64,000 nucleotides of DNA from positions 1 to 64,000 of the forward strand of contig CAWARA010000017.1 of assembly GCA_963784195.1 (NCBI GenBank), given 5' to 3'. Shown in pieces: positions 1 to 8,848 of this stretch (position 1 is the first letter of the stretch; every line of letters begins with the position of its first letter). The notes under the pieces were generated by a model that worked only from the letters and a program-made list of their open reading frames with translations, did no database searches and was not told where the DNA came from. This DNA comes from CAVQAH01 sp963784195. Lineage in GTDB: Bacteria > Acidobacteriota > Vicinamibacteria > Vicinamibacterales > 2-12-FULL-66-21. A program made the position numbers and the translations under genes.

Positions 1-101
1 ACGGAGCGGTCCGGCTGCTCGAATCCCGTCTGGCCGCCCTCGACCTGTGCCAAGCCTTTCTCGACTTCGCGCAGGAACCAGTCGTCGTAGTTGACCAGCA
101 C
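1..101 (-). CDS. possible ribbon-helix-helix type antitoxin, truncated at window edge
   Basis: Only about 33 codons are inside the window. From a GTG at 101 the frame reads LVNYDDWFLREVEKGLAQ and continues with EGGQTGFEQ. The pattern DWFxxEVxKGLAxxxxG resembles the C-terminal half of small CopG/ParD-like antitoxins that accompany toxins. It lies 18 nt downstream of the PIN toxin stop, in the same frame and strand, so it may be a further toxin-antitoxin gene of the same operon. No DNA-binding N-terminal strand is visible, and the remainder is off the window. The family call rests on one short motif and is weak. Confidence 0.35.
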   Translation of the reverse strand, partial: MLVNYDDWFLREVEKGLAQVEGGQTGFEQPDRS

Positions 102-119
102 GTAGGTTCGGGTACCGCA

Positions 120-527
120 CTACCAGAGCGTGCGGACGGCGCGACTCTTGCGGATGGCCGCGTCGGAGGTAATCAGCGTCAAGTCGTGCACGCGGGCTGT
201 CGCGGCGATAAGGCAATCAGCTGGGTCGGGAGGAAACGAGGAACCCAGTTGCTCTGACTCGATTGCCACGTCGACGGTGAGAGGGAGCACGTCAAGGTGC
301 GGTGACGACGCAGCCCTGCGTAACCATAGGGCCCACGGCCCGAAGTCCTCGTTCACCGCAATGCGCCCGCGGGCCAGGTGCCAGGCGGCTTCCTTCAGCG
401 AAATCGCAGCCAGGCCCACTCGCTCTTCTGCGGAGATTGCGTCCAACGCGGCACGGGCACGGCGGCTCAGGCGGGGATGGTCGAGCACCGACCACAGCCA
501 CGCCTGTGTATCGAGCAAGTACTTCAC
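120..527 (-). CDS. PIN-domain ribonuclease toxin (VapC type)
   Basis: A 135-residue PIN-domain protein, the usual length for VapC-like toxins, which are Mg-dependent RNases that inhibit growth until the antitoxin binds. The acidic metal-binding residues can be placed: Asp6 in YLLDTQAWLW, Glu46 in SLKEAAW, Asp101/Asp104 in PPDPADCLIAATA and Asp122 in LITSDA. I chose the GTG at 527 because it overlaps the antitoxin stop by 4 nt (GTGA). This is typical translational coupling, and the protein then starts exactly at the first beta strand. An ATG at 545 in the same frame would add six residues. It is second in a two-gene operon with the antitoxin upstream. Which RNA it cleaves cannot be told from sequence. 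Confidence 0.9.
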   Translation of the reverse strand: MKYLLDTQAWLWSVLDHPRLSRRARAALDAISAEERVGLAAISLKEAAWHLARGRIAVNEDFGPWALWLRRAASSPHLDVLPLTVDVAIESEQLGSSFPPDPADCLIAATARVHDLTLITSDAAIRKSRAVRTLW

Positions 528-763
528 TTGAAACGGCGGAACCATGCCCCGGGCTGCGCGATCGGCGCCTCGATGTCGCCGCGGACTTCTGCCGTCCCCG
601 CCAGGGAGCCGATCAGGCCCGCAGCACCATCATCCGCCCGGATCGGCACAACCTTCGCGACCTCTCGATCGCGGTGAAGGATGACAATCGTCTCCCCCTC
701 CGCCGCCCGACGTATCAGTTCACTGGCGCGGTCACGGAACTCGCCAATCTTGACGCGCTTCAC
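524..763 (-). CDS. type II antitoxin, Phd/YefM-like
   Basis: A 79-residue protein beginning VKRVKIGEFRDRASELIRRA and continuing with EGETIVILHRDREVAKVVPI. This is the usual Phd/YefM N-terminal DNA-binding fold: a strand, a helix carrying RxxxSELIRRA, then the GExIxIxxRxxxVAxxxP hairpin. The C-terminal part ending in PGAWFRRFK is the likely toxin-binding tail. I chose the GTG at 763 because family similarity begins there; an upstream ATG at 868 would add 35 unrelated residues. Its stop overlaps the toxin start by 4 nt. By family, such proteins neutralise the PIN toxin and repress their own promoter, probably between 764 and 900. Confidence 0.85.
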   Translation of the reverse strand: MKRVKIGEFRDRASELIRRAAEGETIVILHRDREVAKVVPIRADDGAAGLIGSLAGTAEVRGDIEAPIAQPGAWFRRFK

Positions 764-924
764 AGCACGATCGTAGCCAATATACTTCGCCAAGTCAATG
801 AGATGGACCGTACGCTTGACGACGAGAAATTGCAGATGAGAAGTGCTAATGCTCGAGGCTACTAACACTTGATACTAGCCTCGATCCCAAGCGCATCGAG
901 GCCACCGTTCCTGAGCGGTGAATA

Positions 925-1022
925 GAACCGTGGTCCGTGGTTCGTGATCCGTCGAGCGTCGCTCGTAACTCGGCGAACCAACAGAGACGGCCGACTTCGA
1001 GCGACGAGCGACGAACCACGAG
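925..1022. repeat. inverted array of GTCCGTGG/GTTCGTGG octamers
   Basis: The gap between the antitoxin gene and the glycosyltransferase stop holds CGTGGTCCGTGGTTCGTGA-like direct repeats at its left end. At its right end it holds the complementary CGAGCGACGAGCGACGAAC followed by CACGA, so the two can pair as long arms. The same words recur at 18811-18905 and near 51942. No gene is seen in 869-1029. Confidence 0.65.
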
Positions 1023-1029
1023 GCTGCCA

Positions 1030-2865
1030 CTAATTTGGCGAAGCGGGTATCGGATCCAACCGCACATACCACAAGCGAAACGCGACCGGCGTCTCAGGTG
1101 GAAGCGCCGAGAAATGCTTGCCGGCGTCGCCTGCGGGAACGGTATGCGTCGCCATCAGGTCGAGCCGCGACAGGGGCTTGACGGCCGACGCCGGCACCCG
1201 CACCCGATAACTGCCGACACGCTGCGGATCGCGCGTCAGATCGAGCTCGGCGAGCGGACGCCGATTGAGGAACACCGTCAGGCGAGGCTCGCGCATCTCG
1301 TCTTCGGTTTCTGCCGGATCGATCCGCAGCGTCAACCAATAGCTCGCGGCGGCAAGCGGCAGCCGCAGGCTGACCAACGGCTCTTCGGCGATCCGGACGA
1401 AGACGTTGCCGCCGCCGATCGGATCCGACCAGTCGCCGACGAAGAAGCACCGGTCGCGCTCACCCGCCTGCACGTTGAACGCCTCCCCCGCCGCCAGCGC
1501 CTCGCGCATGACGAGCATCGGGAGGCAGACGTACACAAGCACCGACAGCAGTCCCACTACGACGACAGCGGCTCCGAGACGCACCTGCAGCCGTGACGGA
1601 CGCGCAATCCGGCGATCCCGCACGAATCCGTGAATGGTGCGGACGGCGAGGCGAATCGCCGAACAGCCGAGCACCAGGTACAGCGGATATACATGCTGCG
1701 TGAACCGCCACTCGGCCCCGCCGCCGACTGACCAGGTAATTGCGTAAGGCAACAGCGAGGTGAACAGGATGACGAGCAACAGCCGGCCGGTCGACGACCA
1801 AAGCGCGGCGATCATTCCTGCAATTGCGCTCCAGCGCAGGACTGGCCCTAGATACGGACTCCACTCGACGTACCCGTGGAACTTGTTCTCGACCGGGAAC
1901 GTGAATAGACCCCGGACGGCGACATCGAGCGTCGCAATGGGATGGCGCGCCAGCTTGTCCGCCAGATATTCGAAGGCGCCAACGGATGAATCTTTCGGCA
2001 GCCCATCCGCCGCGCGGTAATACACGGTGTGGTAGTTGACCGCGTAGAAGGGATCGCCGGTCGCGCGCCAGCAGTTGATGAGGTACGGCGCGATCAACAG
2101 TGCTCCGACGACGCCGGCAGTGGCGGCCGAGCGCGCCATCTGTCGCCGGATCTCTCGAGGGGCGGTCAGGATCATCCACAGAAACGCGGGAAGGATGAAC
2201 GACAAGGCGGTCAGCCTGGTCAGGCAGGCACCCGCAGCGATGACGCCGGCAGCAACACCGCGACCGGTCGTCGGCTTGTGGTACACGCGGATCAGCGCCC
2301 ACGCGGTCATCGTGACGAAGAACATGAAGGTGTCGTCGCGCCACCCGTCGATGCTCCACACGACCGCCGTCATCTCGATCGCCAGGGCGAGACCGGCCGC
2401 CAGCCCCACGAGGCGCGATGCGGCAACGCCTCCGAGCAGGCACGTGGCGAGCACGGCCAGCGTCCCTCCGATCGCCGACGCGAAACTCAGGCCGATATCG
2501 CGGCCGCCGGTCAGCCACAACGACACGCGCGTGAGCGCGAGGAATACCGGTTCGCGTACGTGCGCCTGATAGAAATGGCGCATCTCGCGCGCGTAGCGCA
2601 GGTAGTTGATCGGATCGCCGCCGATGTACGGCCTGGGATTGGGCCCCCAGACGATGGATGGTGGCCGCAGGACGCGCGCGACGGGAATCGCGTATCGCTG
2701 AAGCGTGGCCGACCACGCCGGCTGGCCCGTCCACGCGTAGTTGGCAACGAGCGCCTCGTATCGAAGAAGGGCCGCGTAGAGTGTGACCAGCGCCACACCT
2801 ATCGCAAACGCTACGCGGGCGTTTTTCAGATCCCGTCTGGCCTGCAGAACTTTCCCGACATACAC
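1030..2865 (-). CDS. GT39/PMT-like integral membrane glycosyltransferase
   Basis: A 611-residue polytopic protein. A first membrane span (about 17-37) is followed by a periplasmic loop with Asp84 in YIGGDPINYLRYAREM. This is where members of the ArnT/PMT (GT39, GT-C fold) superfamily carry their catalytic acidic residue. About ten further hydrophobic segments run to around residue 445, and then a soluble beta-rich tail of about 165 residues follows. By family it would transfer a sugar from a polyprenyl-phosphate carrier to an envelope acceptor; donor and acceptor are unknown. It is transcribed alone and divergent from the NHL gene at 3292. The ATG at 2865 gives a basic N-terminus before the first span. 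Exact GT family membership is an inference from topology and the loop motif. Confidence 0.7.
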   Translation of the reverse strand: MYVGKVLQARRDLKNARVAFAIGVALVTLYAALLRYEALVANYAWTGQPAWSATLQRYAIPVARVLRPPSIVWGPNPRPYIGGDPINYLRYAREMRHFYQAHVREPVFLALTRVSLWLTGGRDIGLSFASAIGGTLAVLATCLLGGVAASRLVGLAAGLALAIEMTAVVWSIDGWRDDTFMFFVTMTAWALIRVYHKPTTGRGVAAGVIAAGACLTRLTALSFILPAFLWMILTAPREIRRQMARSAATAGVVGALLIAPYLINCWRATGDPFYAVNYHTVYYRAADGLPKDSSVGAFEYLADKLARHPIATLDVAVRGLFTFPVENKFHGYVEWSPYLGPVLRWSAIAGMIAALWSSTGRLLLVILFTSLLPYAITWSVGGGAEWRFTQHVYPLYLVLGCSAIRLAVRTIHGFVRDRRIARPSRLQVRLGAAVVVVGLLSVLVYVCLPMLVMREALAAGEAFNVQAGERDRCFFVGDWSDPIGGGNVFVRIAEEPLVSLRLPLAAASYWLTLRIDPAETEDEMREPRLTVFLNRRPLAELDLTRDPQRVGSYRVRVPASAVKPLSRLDLMATHTVPAGDAGKHFSALPPETPVAFRLWYVRLDPIPASPN

Positions 2866-2924
2866 GGTTCTCTATTGTCCACTAATCCCGGCGCTCTGAT
2901 GAGTTGGCGATCGCGCCGGGCAGA

Positions 2925-2942
2925 GCGCGGCTAAAGCCGCGC
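2925..2942. repeat. REP-like palindrome, GCGCGGC-TAAA-GCCGCGC
   Basis: A perfect 7-bp stem around TAAA. The same core GGCTAAAGCC occurs at 7505-7524 with identical stem composition, and at 10169-10259 and 53449-53466 with a GTCCGGC stem. It lies in the divergent gap before the NHL gene. A second imperfect hairpin follows at 2968-3000 (ACAACTGAGC pairing with GCTCGGTTGT). Confidence 0.8.
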
Positions 2943-3116
2943 GCTGCTGGCTTCGCTGGGCGTCAACACAACTGAGCTCCGCTCCAAACGGCTCGGTTGT
3001 TCCGGCGGCCCTGCCGATGGTACAGTCCGGCCGCAGTCCCGCATCATTAACAACGCGGGTTGTGCAGCTCAAAACGAGAACTTTGGATTCGTACGATCGA
3101 GCCAAATGGCGGGTTA

Positions 3117-3219
3117 GGCGCGCCAACGGCGCGCCCGCCGGAGCGGAGCGGGGCGAAGGGGTCCCCGCGAGCGACGGCGATGGGGGGTCCGGCCCGCCTT
3201 CGCCGAGGCTACGGCGAGG
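3117..3219. repeat. GGCGCGCC hairpin and 24-bp palindromic element
   Basis: 3117-3135 is GGCGCGCCAACGGCGCGCC, a perfect 8-bp stem; a close relative lies at 35376-35394. At 3193-3219 is a copy of the element CCGCCTTCGCC...GGCTACGGCGG, found also near 4321, 18755 and 23146. These fill most of the 426-bp gap 2866-3291. Apart from the NHL gene's Shine-Dalgarno (AGAGGAGG, about 3279-3286) I see no gene or clear promoter there. Confidence 0.7.
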
Positions 3220-3291
3220 TCTCGCCGAAGCGCTTCGCGCGTAGGCGGACGGGGCGAAGCCCCCCGGTCCTAAAGAAGAGGAGGCGAGGCA

Positions 3292-4291
3292 ATGCCGGAT
3301 CGATCCAGAGTGACCCTCGCGGCCGCAGCCGCCACGTTCATCACTTGTGCCCTCACGTTGACTGCTCAGCCCAATCCGTACACGCCGGTCGACACGTGGG
3401 CACAATTGCCCGCCGGGCGGACGATGGGTTCGCTGAGCGCTGTCGGGATCGATCCCAAGGGCAACATCTGGGCGGCGGAGCGCTGCGGCCAGAACAGTTG
3501 CGCGGGCCGATCCGAAGCACCGATTCTGCAATTCGATCCGTCGGGAAAAGTGCTCAAGAGTTTCGGTGAAAACATGTTCATCTTTCCCCACGGGTTCGAC
3601 GTGGACCGCGAGGGCAACGTCTGGGTGACCGACGCGCGAGGGCAGGACGGCAAGGGCCATCAGGTCTTCAAGTTCAGCCCTGACGGCAAGGTGCTGCTGG
3701 CGCTCGGCAAGGCCGGCGTGCCCGGCGACGGCCCCGACACTTTCAACGAACCCTCCGACGTCGCGTCCGCGCCGAACGGCGACATCTTCGTGGCCGACGG
3801 CCACGACGCGAAGTCCAACGCGCGCATCGTCAAGTTCTCGAAGGACGGCAAGTTCATCAAGACGTGGGGCTCGCGCGGCAAGGAACCAGGGCAATTCGAT
3901 ACGCCGCACGCGATCGCGCTCGATTCGCGCGGGCGGGTGTTCGTCGGCGATCGCGCCAACAACCGGATCCAGATTTTCGATCAGGACGGCAAGTTCCTCG
4001 AGGAATGGAAGCAGTTCAGCCGGCCGAGCGGCATCTTCATCGACAAGAACGACGTGATCTACGTCGCCGACTCCGAATCGAACACGAAACGCAATCCGGG
4101 CTGGAAGCGCGGGATCTATATCGGCAATGCGAAAGACGGCAAGGTGACCGCCTTCATCCCGGATCCGGAGCCCGATCCGGATAAGTCAGCCACGAGCGGC
4201 GCGGAAGGCGTGGCCGCCGATCCGACCGGCGCAATCTACGGCGCAGAAGTCGGTCCCAAAGACGCTGCGAAAATATGTGAAACGCCCGTAG
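3292..4291 (+). CDS. secreted NHL-repeat beta-propeller protein (frameshifted near C-terminus)
   Basis: A signal peptide (about residues 1-25, ending LTLTAQ) precedes an NHL six-bladed propeller. Repeats such as GFDVDREGNVWVTDARG, AIALDSRGRVFVGDRANNRIQIFD and GIFIDKNDVIYVADSES resemble the lyase domain of peptidyl-alpha-hydroxyglycine alpha-amidating lyase. Enzymatic activity is not established for bacterial members. A GAGGAGG-type site precedes the ATG. The open frame continues to 4413, but from 4258 it reads into a palindromic repeat. The next frame gives TLRKYVKRP and a stop at 4289-4291, a natural ending for this family. I infer one extra A in the AAA at 4258-4260 and place the true end at 4291. 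Confidence 0.82.
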
Positions 4292-4320
4292 GCCCGACCT
4301 TCCGCCTTCGCGCGGAGCGC

Positions 4321-4354
4321 TTCGGCGGACTCGCCGTAGCCTTGGCGGAGGCGG
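4321..4354. repeat. copy of the 24-bp palindromic element
   Basis: CGGCGGACTCGCCGTAGCC followed by TTGGCGGAGGCGG is an inverted, slightly divergent copy of the element at 3193 and 23146. It lies in the 239-bp stretch between the probable end of the NHL gene and the M48 gene. The NHL frame reads through it, producing a false C-terminal tail. Confidence 0.65.
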
Positions 4355-4530
4355 TTAAGTCGGGCGTGCCGCTAGCTACCCGGTTCCTCTCGACACCGAT
4401 CCGGATTCTGTAACCCCGCACAGCGAAACTGTGTGTGCGACAGTCCCGCACACATGGTTTCTCCGGTTTCTCCCCGTCCGCCACGGGCACAGCCTTTGCG
4501 AACCGGGTGTCGTTCCCTCCTGTTCGCTCC

Positions 4531-7477
4531 ATGTCATTCGAAGTGCTCGGATCGCCCTGGCTGGCCGCGCTCGTGGCGCTCGTGCCAGCGTTCTTCTACT
4601 GGTGGTCGGCGCGCGCCCTCGAACGCGCGATAGACGATCCCGTACTTCCGGAGCGCCTGCTCAACCTTCAGCGACGAAGCAGTGCGCTCTTCATCCTCGC
4701 GATCGTCGTGCTCTTTGTCTTCTCCAGAGTGACCGGCCCTGATTCCGGCGCGTCGGTGAATCTGTTCTGGGCACTCCCGCTGCTGGCCGTCACGCGCTAT
4801 GCCGCAGCCTACCCGCTGCGCCGCGCGTTGTACGACGAAACGTGGAGCCTGCCGACCTATCTCTCGTTTACGGTCCGCTCGATCGTCGCCCTGCCTGGGT
4901 TCTGGGTGTCTCTGGCTGCGCTCCCGTTTGTGGCCGGGCTCGCTGGCCGTCTCGATTGGCTTGCCGGGGCCGCTATCGGTGTCGTGTTGCTCGCCTGGAA
5001 CATGCGGTATCACGAACTCCTGCGATGGCTGTTCAGCGCGCAGCCCATACGGGACGAGGCACTGATGGCGCAGTTCACGAGGATGGCGGACACCTGTGGG
5101 CTGGGCAAGACGCAGTTCGAGGTCCTGGACCTCCGCGGGGGCGCCGTCCTGAACGCCGTCGCGCTGCCGTCGCTGCGCCAACCGGCGGTGGTCTTCACGG
5201 ACACGATGCTCCGGCGACTGGACTTCGACGAGGTCGTCGGCATCTGCGCGCACGAGCTCGCCCATCTCGAGTACTACACCCCGGCACGTCTCCGGCGCTT
5301 GAGCCTCAGCACGGCGGCCATGATCGCGTTCGGCGTCCTCGTCGCGCCGTTCGCGCGGCTGACCGGCTGGTCGTCTCTTCTCGTGCTGGCGATCTGGGTG
5401 ATGTGCTGGCTCGGGTTCCTGCTGTCGCTGGCGCGGAACCGTCAGAAGAACGAGACGGAGAGCGATCAGCGCGCAGTCAGCCTGACCGGCGATCCGGAAG
5501 CGCTCGTTCGCGCGCTGACGAAGGCGTACGCGTTCAACCGCTATCCCAGACGGCTCGACGCTGAATTCGAGCGGCATGCCACCCATCCGAGCCTGGCGCG
5601 ACGAGTCCGTGATATTCGCGCTGCCGCGAGCCAGCCTTCCGCACCGTTCATCGAATCGCTGAGCGTCACCTGCGTCGACGGTTCGGTGTTGATGCTCGAC
5701 GACGCGCGCGCAAGCTGGACGGAGCCTGACGGCACGACGCACTCCGTGCCGTACGAGCAGGTTGTCGAGTTGCGATTCGACGTCGCGAACCGCCGCGGAC
5801 CGCAACTGGTGGTCGTCCAGAAATCCGGGAAGAAATGGCAGTTCGTCGTGAACGCGGCAGACGTGGCCAGGGTACAGGACACGCTGGACGCCATCGATGG
5901 TCAGTTCGCGGAACCGGTGGCGCCCGATCGGTGGATGGGGCTCTCCCGCCTGCTGGCGACCGTCGGCGCAGCCATTTCGCTCGCCCTCGGGAATGATCGG
6001 TCTCGCCCTGGTGACGATCCTGGCAGCAGTCCGGCCATCAGCGCGTTTTATCGCGGCCGCCGGGTGTGGGGCGGTCGCCGGTGCCGTGCTTACGCTGCGC
6101 GATCGGCCGTTCGAGGGCGAACTCCTGATCGTCGTCTGCCTCCTGCTCGCAGGTCTTGGCGCCGGATGGATCTACATGGCGTCGACGACGAGCGATCTCC
6201 CTCCGGATCGCCGCGACACGTTGGCATTCGCAGGACTTGGCGTCCTTGCGGTCAGCTCAGGTGTCGCGATCCTTTTCAGCAGCTCGGATGCGTTGGGCAT
6301 GCATCAGAACGCGGTCGCCATGCCCGGCGGTGCCGCCGTGATTGCGGCGTTCAGCGGAGCGCTCGCATTGACTCCAGGCCGCTGGAACCGCCCGCTCGCA
6401 GGTCTCGCCGCCATCGTTGCGTTGGCAGCTATGACCGTTGGTACCGCGGAGTTCCTCGACCGCTTCGGCCGCGATCCGTTCTTGCTGCAATCCGCTCCGT
6501 TCGACCGTCAATTCGTGAGTGGACAGCCGGCTGCCGAGTTCACGGTCCCCTTCCAGGTGCATGAGCTGCGGGTTTCGCCTCGAGGTGGTCACCTCGCGCT
6601 GGCGACGTACAGCTACGAGCCAGGCCGTGCAGGCATGGCGTATCACGTCGGCCGGCCCGGAGGGTCGCTGACTGAAGTCGCGGGCGACGATCTCGTGTTC
6701 GTCGACGATGAGCACGTGCTCGTCATGCGATCCAGGATGGGAAGCGTCGAGCTCGCGGCGTTCGCCGTCAATGCGCCCGCCTCGCCGATCTGGAGCCGAG
6801 AGGTCCGCGGCATCTATGCGACGCACCTGATCGCGCGCTCCGGTACGCGACGTTGGGCGATTGTCGGGACCGATGACACCCAGCAGGTCGTCAGGATCGA
6901 GGGTGAGATCGGCAACGAGCAGGTCCGCGAACAGCGGTGGCGTGTGTCGCGCCCTGGTATCTACCCCACCGCGGTCATCGGATCGGGACGTGATGTTCTG
7001 GTTGTCGAAAACGACTACGACCTTGGACTTGCCGAGGGCGAGGTGTTCTCGCCAATGCTGTGGGTTCGTCTGCTGCAGGCTGGTAGTCCCGGCGTGCGCT
7101 GGTGGCGAACGGGCGCTAGCGAGCCGGCCAATCTGGGAAGCTCGCGACTGGGAACGACGTGCTCGAGCGCAGGAGCGCCCGACAATCATCTGCTCTGCGG
7201 GGCGTTCGACGGAAGGCGCACGCGATTCGCGCTCATCGACGGCGACAGCGGTCAGGTGATTCCTGTTGGCTGGCTTCCCGGGCGGTTCATGAACTTCAAT
7301 CGCGACGCATCGGAGTGGGCCGGCGGGTTCGCCGGCACGACCGTCACGCTCGTGAATGCGAGCAGCCGGCAGACACTGGAATTTGCCGCCGAGCAGGACT
7401 GCACCGGGTTACAGACGATGGTCGCGACCGACGCGGTCGTCGCCGGCGCGTGGGCGCGACACAGGAGTCGACGATGA
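4531..7477 (+). CDS. M48-family membrane metalloprotease with C-terminal propeller-like region (frameshifted)
   Basis: An N-terminal membrane region with about four spans leads to the zinc-protease motif His241-Glu-Leu-Ala-His245 (CAHELAHLEYY). The third ligand is Glu310 in NETESDQRAV, followed by the family element HPSLARRVRDI; this is the Ste24/HtpX (M48) arrangement. A PH-like segment (YEQVVELRFDV...) follows. At about 5992 the frame breaks inside a membrane span: ...SLALG in the first frame continues as MIGLALVTILAAVRP in the next. This is consistent with one extra A in GGGAATGATC. The second part has five or six spans, then a beta-rich domain to 7477. The joined protein is about 980 residues, far longer than a plain M48 enzyme. 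The ATG at 4531 starts directly at the first span. Role of the extra domain is unknown. Confidence 0.8.
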
Positions 7478-7504
7478 TTCGATTGTTCCGCAGGCCGGCC
7501 GAGC

Positions 7505-7524
7505 GGCGCGGCTAAAGCCGCGCC
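7505..7524. repeat. REP-like palindrome between convergent genes
   Basis: GGCGCGGC-TAAA-GCCGCGCC, a perfect 8-bp stem with loop TAAA. It sits between the ends of the M48 gene (7477) and the NHL gene on the other strand (7566), where it could act as a shared terminator. There is no T-tract, so Rho-independent termination is not evident. Confidence 0.75.
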
Positions 7525-7565
7525 CTCCTTCCTTCGCTCGCTGGCACCACAACCGAGCTTCGGGG

Positions 7566-8774
7566 TTAGCGCCCTGGCCAGCCCGGCCCCTGATTCCGCG
7601 GCACCGCGCCGATCCCCTTGAACACGAACTTCTGCAGGCGCTTTCCTTCGTAGGTCTCGGTCGTATAGATGTTGCCCTTCGAGTCGGTCGCGATGCTGTG
7701 GACCGCGAAGAACTGGCCAGGCTGGCGGCCGCCGCCGCCGAAGCTGGTCAGGATCTCCATCGTGTCGCGCTGAATGATGTAGACCTTCTCGTTCTTGCCG
7801 TCCGCCAAGTACATGAATCGCTGGGCGGGATCCTTCGAGAAGGCAATGTCCCACACCGAACCGTCGCCGAGCGTGTTCTTCGCGATGAAGACTTCCTTCA
7901 CGAACGTGCCGTCCGGCTTGAAGACCTGGATGCGGTCGTTCGGACGATCGCACACGTAGAGCAGGCCGTCGTGCGACAGCTCGGCGCAGTGCACCGGTGA
8001 TCGGAACTGCTGCGCGGGCGGGGCCTTCGGATCGTAGGGTCCGAGATTCGTATCATCCGGCTTGTTGCCGTATGCGCCCCAGAATCGCTTGAACTTGCCG
8101 GTGTCCGCGTCGATGACCGCCACGCGCTTGTTGCCGTAGCCGTCTGCCACGTAGACCTCGTTCGCCTTGGGATCGACGAAGATCTTTGCGGGACCCTTGA
8201 AGCTCTCGTTGTCGTTGCTGCCCGTGCTTGCTCCGGGGCGGCCGATCTGCATCAGGAACTTGCCGGCGGTAGTGAACTTGAGGATGTGCGTGTCGGCGTA
8301 ACCCTTCGGGTCATCCCCCCGGCCGTTGCTGCCGATCCACACGTTGTTCTTGTGATCGACGGTGATGCCGTGGTTGGAATTCGGCCACACGTAGCCCTCG
8401 GCGGGGCCGCCCCAATGCCCGACCAGATTGCCGGCCGGATCGAACTCGAGGACCGGAGGCGCAGGCACGCAGCATTCGTCCGCGGTCTTCGGATTCGTGG
8501 CCGCACCCATCTCGGTGCGGGCATTCAAGGTCGCGGCACCACGATGAATGATCCACACGTGATCGCGTGAATCCACCGACACGCCGATCGCCGATCCAAG
8601 CAGCCAGTTGTTCGGCATCGGCTTCGGCCAGAACGGGTCCACCTCGAACCGCGGCGCCTGGACCGTGCCGCCGCTTTGGGCCACGCTGTTGTCGAGGCTG
8701 CGAGCGGCGATGCTGAGTGCCGCAAGAATCGTGACGAACATCGCGCTGATGACGAGGGTCCGCTTCTGGGTCAT
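7566..8774 (-). CDS. secreted NHL-repeat beta-propeller protein
   Basis: About 402 residues. The N-terminus MTQKRTLVISAMFVTILAAL is a signal peptide or membrane anchor, followed by six propeller blades: HGITVDHKNNVWIGSNGRG, KIFVDPKANEVYVADGYGNKR, CAELSHDGLLYVCDRPNDRIQVF and SIATDSKGNIYTTETYEGKRLQKF are visible. It is intact, unlike its relative at 3292, and has an acidobacterial-type insertion with CCVPAP near residue 100. I chose the ATG at 8774 because the signal peptide starts there and a GGAGCGG site precedes it; the longer frame from 8849 overlaps the divergent gene. It is divergent from the HupE-like gene with a 74-bp gap. The ligand or substrate of the propeller is unknown. Confidence 0.85.
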   Translation of the reverse strand: MTQKRTLVISAMFVTILAALSIAARSLDNSVAQSGGTVQAPRFEVDPFWPKPMPNNWLLGSAIGVSVDSRDHVWIIHRGAATLNARTEMGAATNPKTADECCVPAPPVLEFDPAGNLVGHWGGPAEGYVWPNSNHGITVDHKNNVWIGSNGRGDDPKGYADTHILKFTTAGKFLMQIGRPGASTGSNDNESFKGPAKIFVDPKANEVYVADGYGNKRVAVIDADTGKFKRFWGAYGNKPDDTNLGPYDPKAPPAQQFRSPVHCAELSHDGLLYVCDRPNDRIQVFKPDGTFVKEVFIAKNTLGDGSVWDIAFSKDPAQRFMYLADGKNEKVYIIQRDTMEILTSFGGGGRQPGQFFAVHSIATDSKGNIYTTETYEGKRLQKFVFKGIGAVPRNQGPGWPGR

Positions 8775-8828
8775 TCGGCCGCTCCGATGCGAGTGAGGTC
8801 CAGCTGGCAGCTGGGCGCCGTTACGGGC

Positions 8829-8844
8829 GGCAGTATACACTGCC
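8829..8844 (+). promoter_or_regulatory. palindromic operator-like site overlapping a TATACA -10 candidate
   Basis: GGCAGTATACACTGCC has perfect 6-bp arms (GGCAGT/ACTGCC) around ATAC and ends 4 nt before the ATG of the HupE-like gene. It contains TATACA, a plausible -10 element that would place the transcript start at or next to the start codon. A symmetric site over a -10 next to a possible metal transporter suggests repressor control. The regulator is unknown. Confidence 0.4.
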
Positions 8845-8848
8845 GGCA

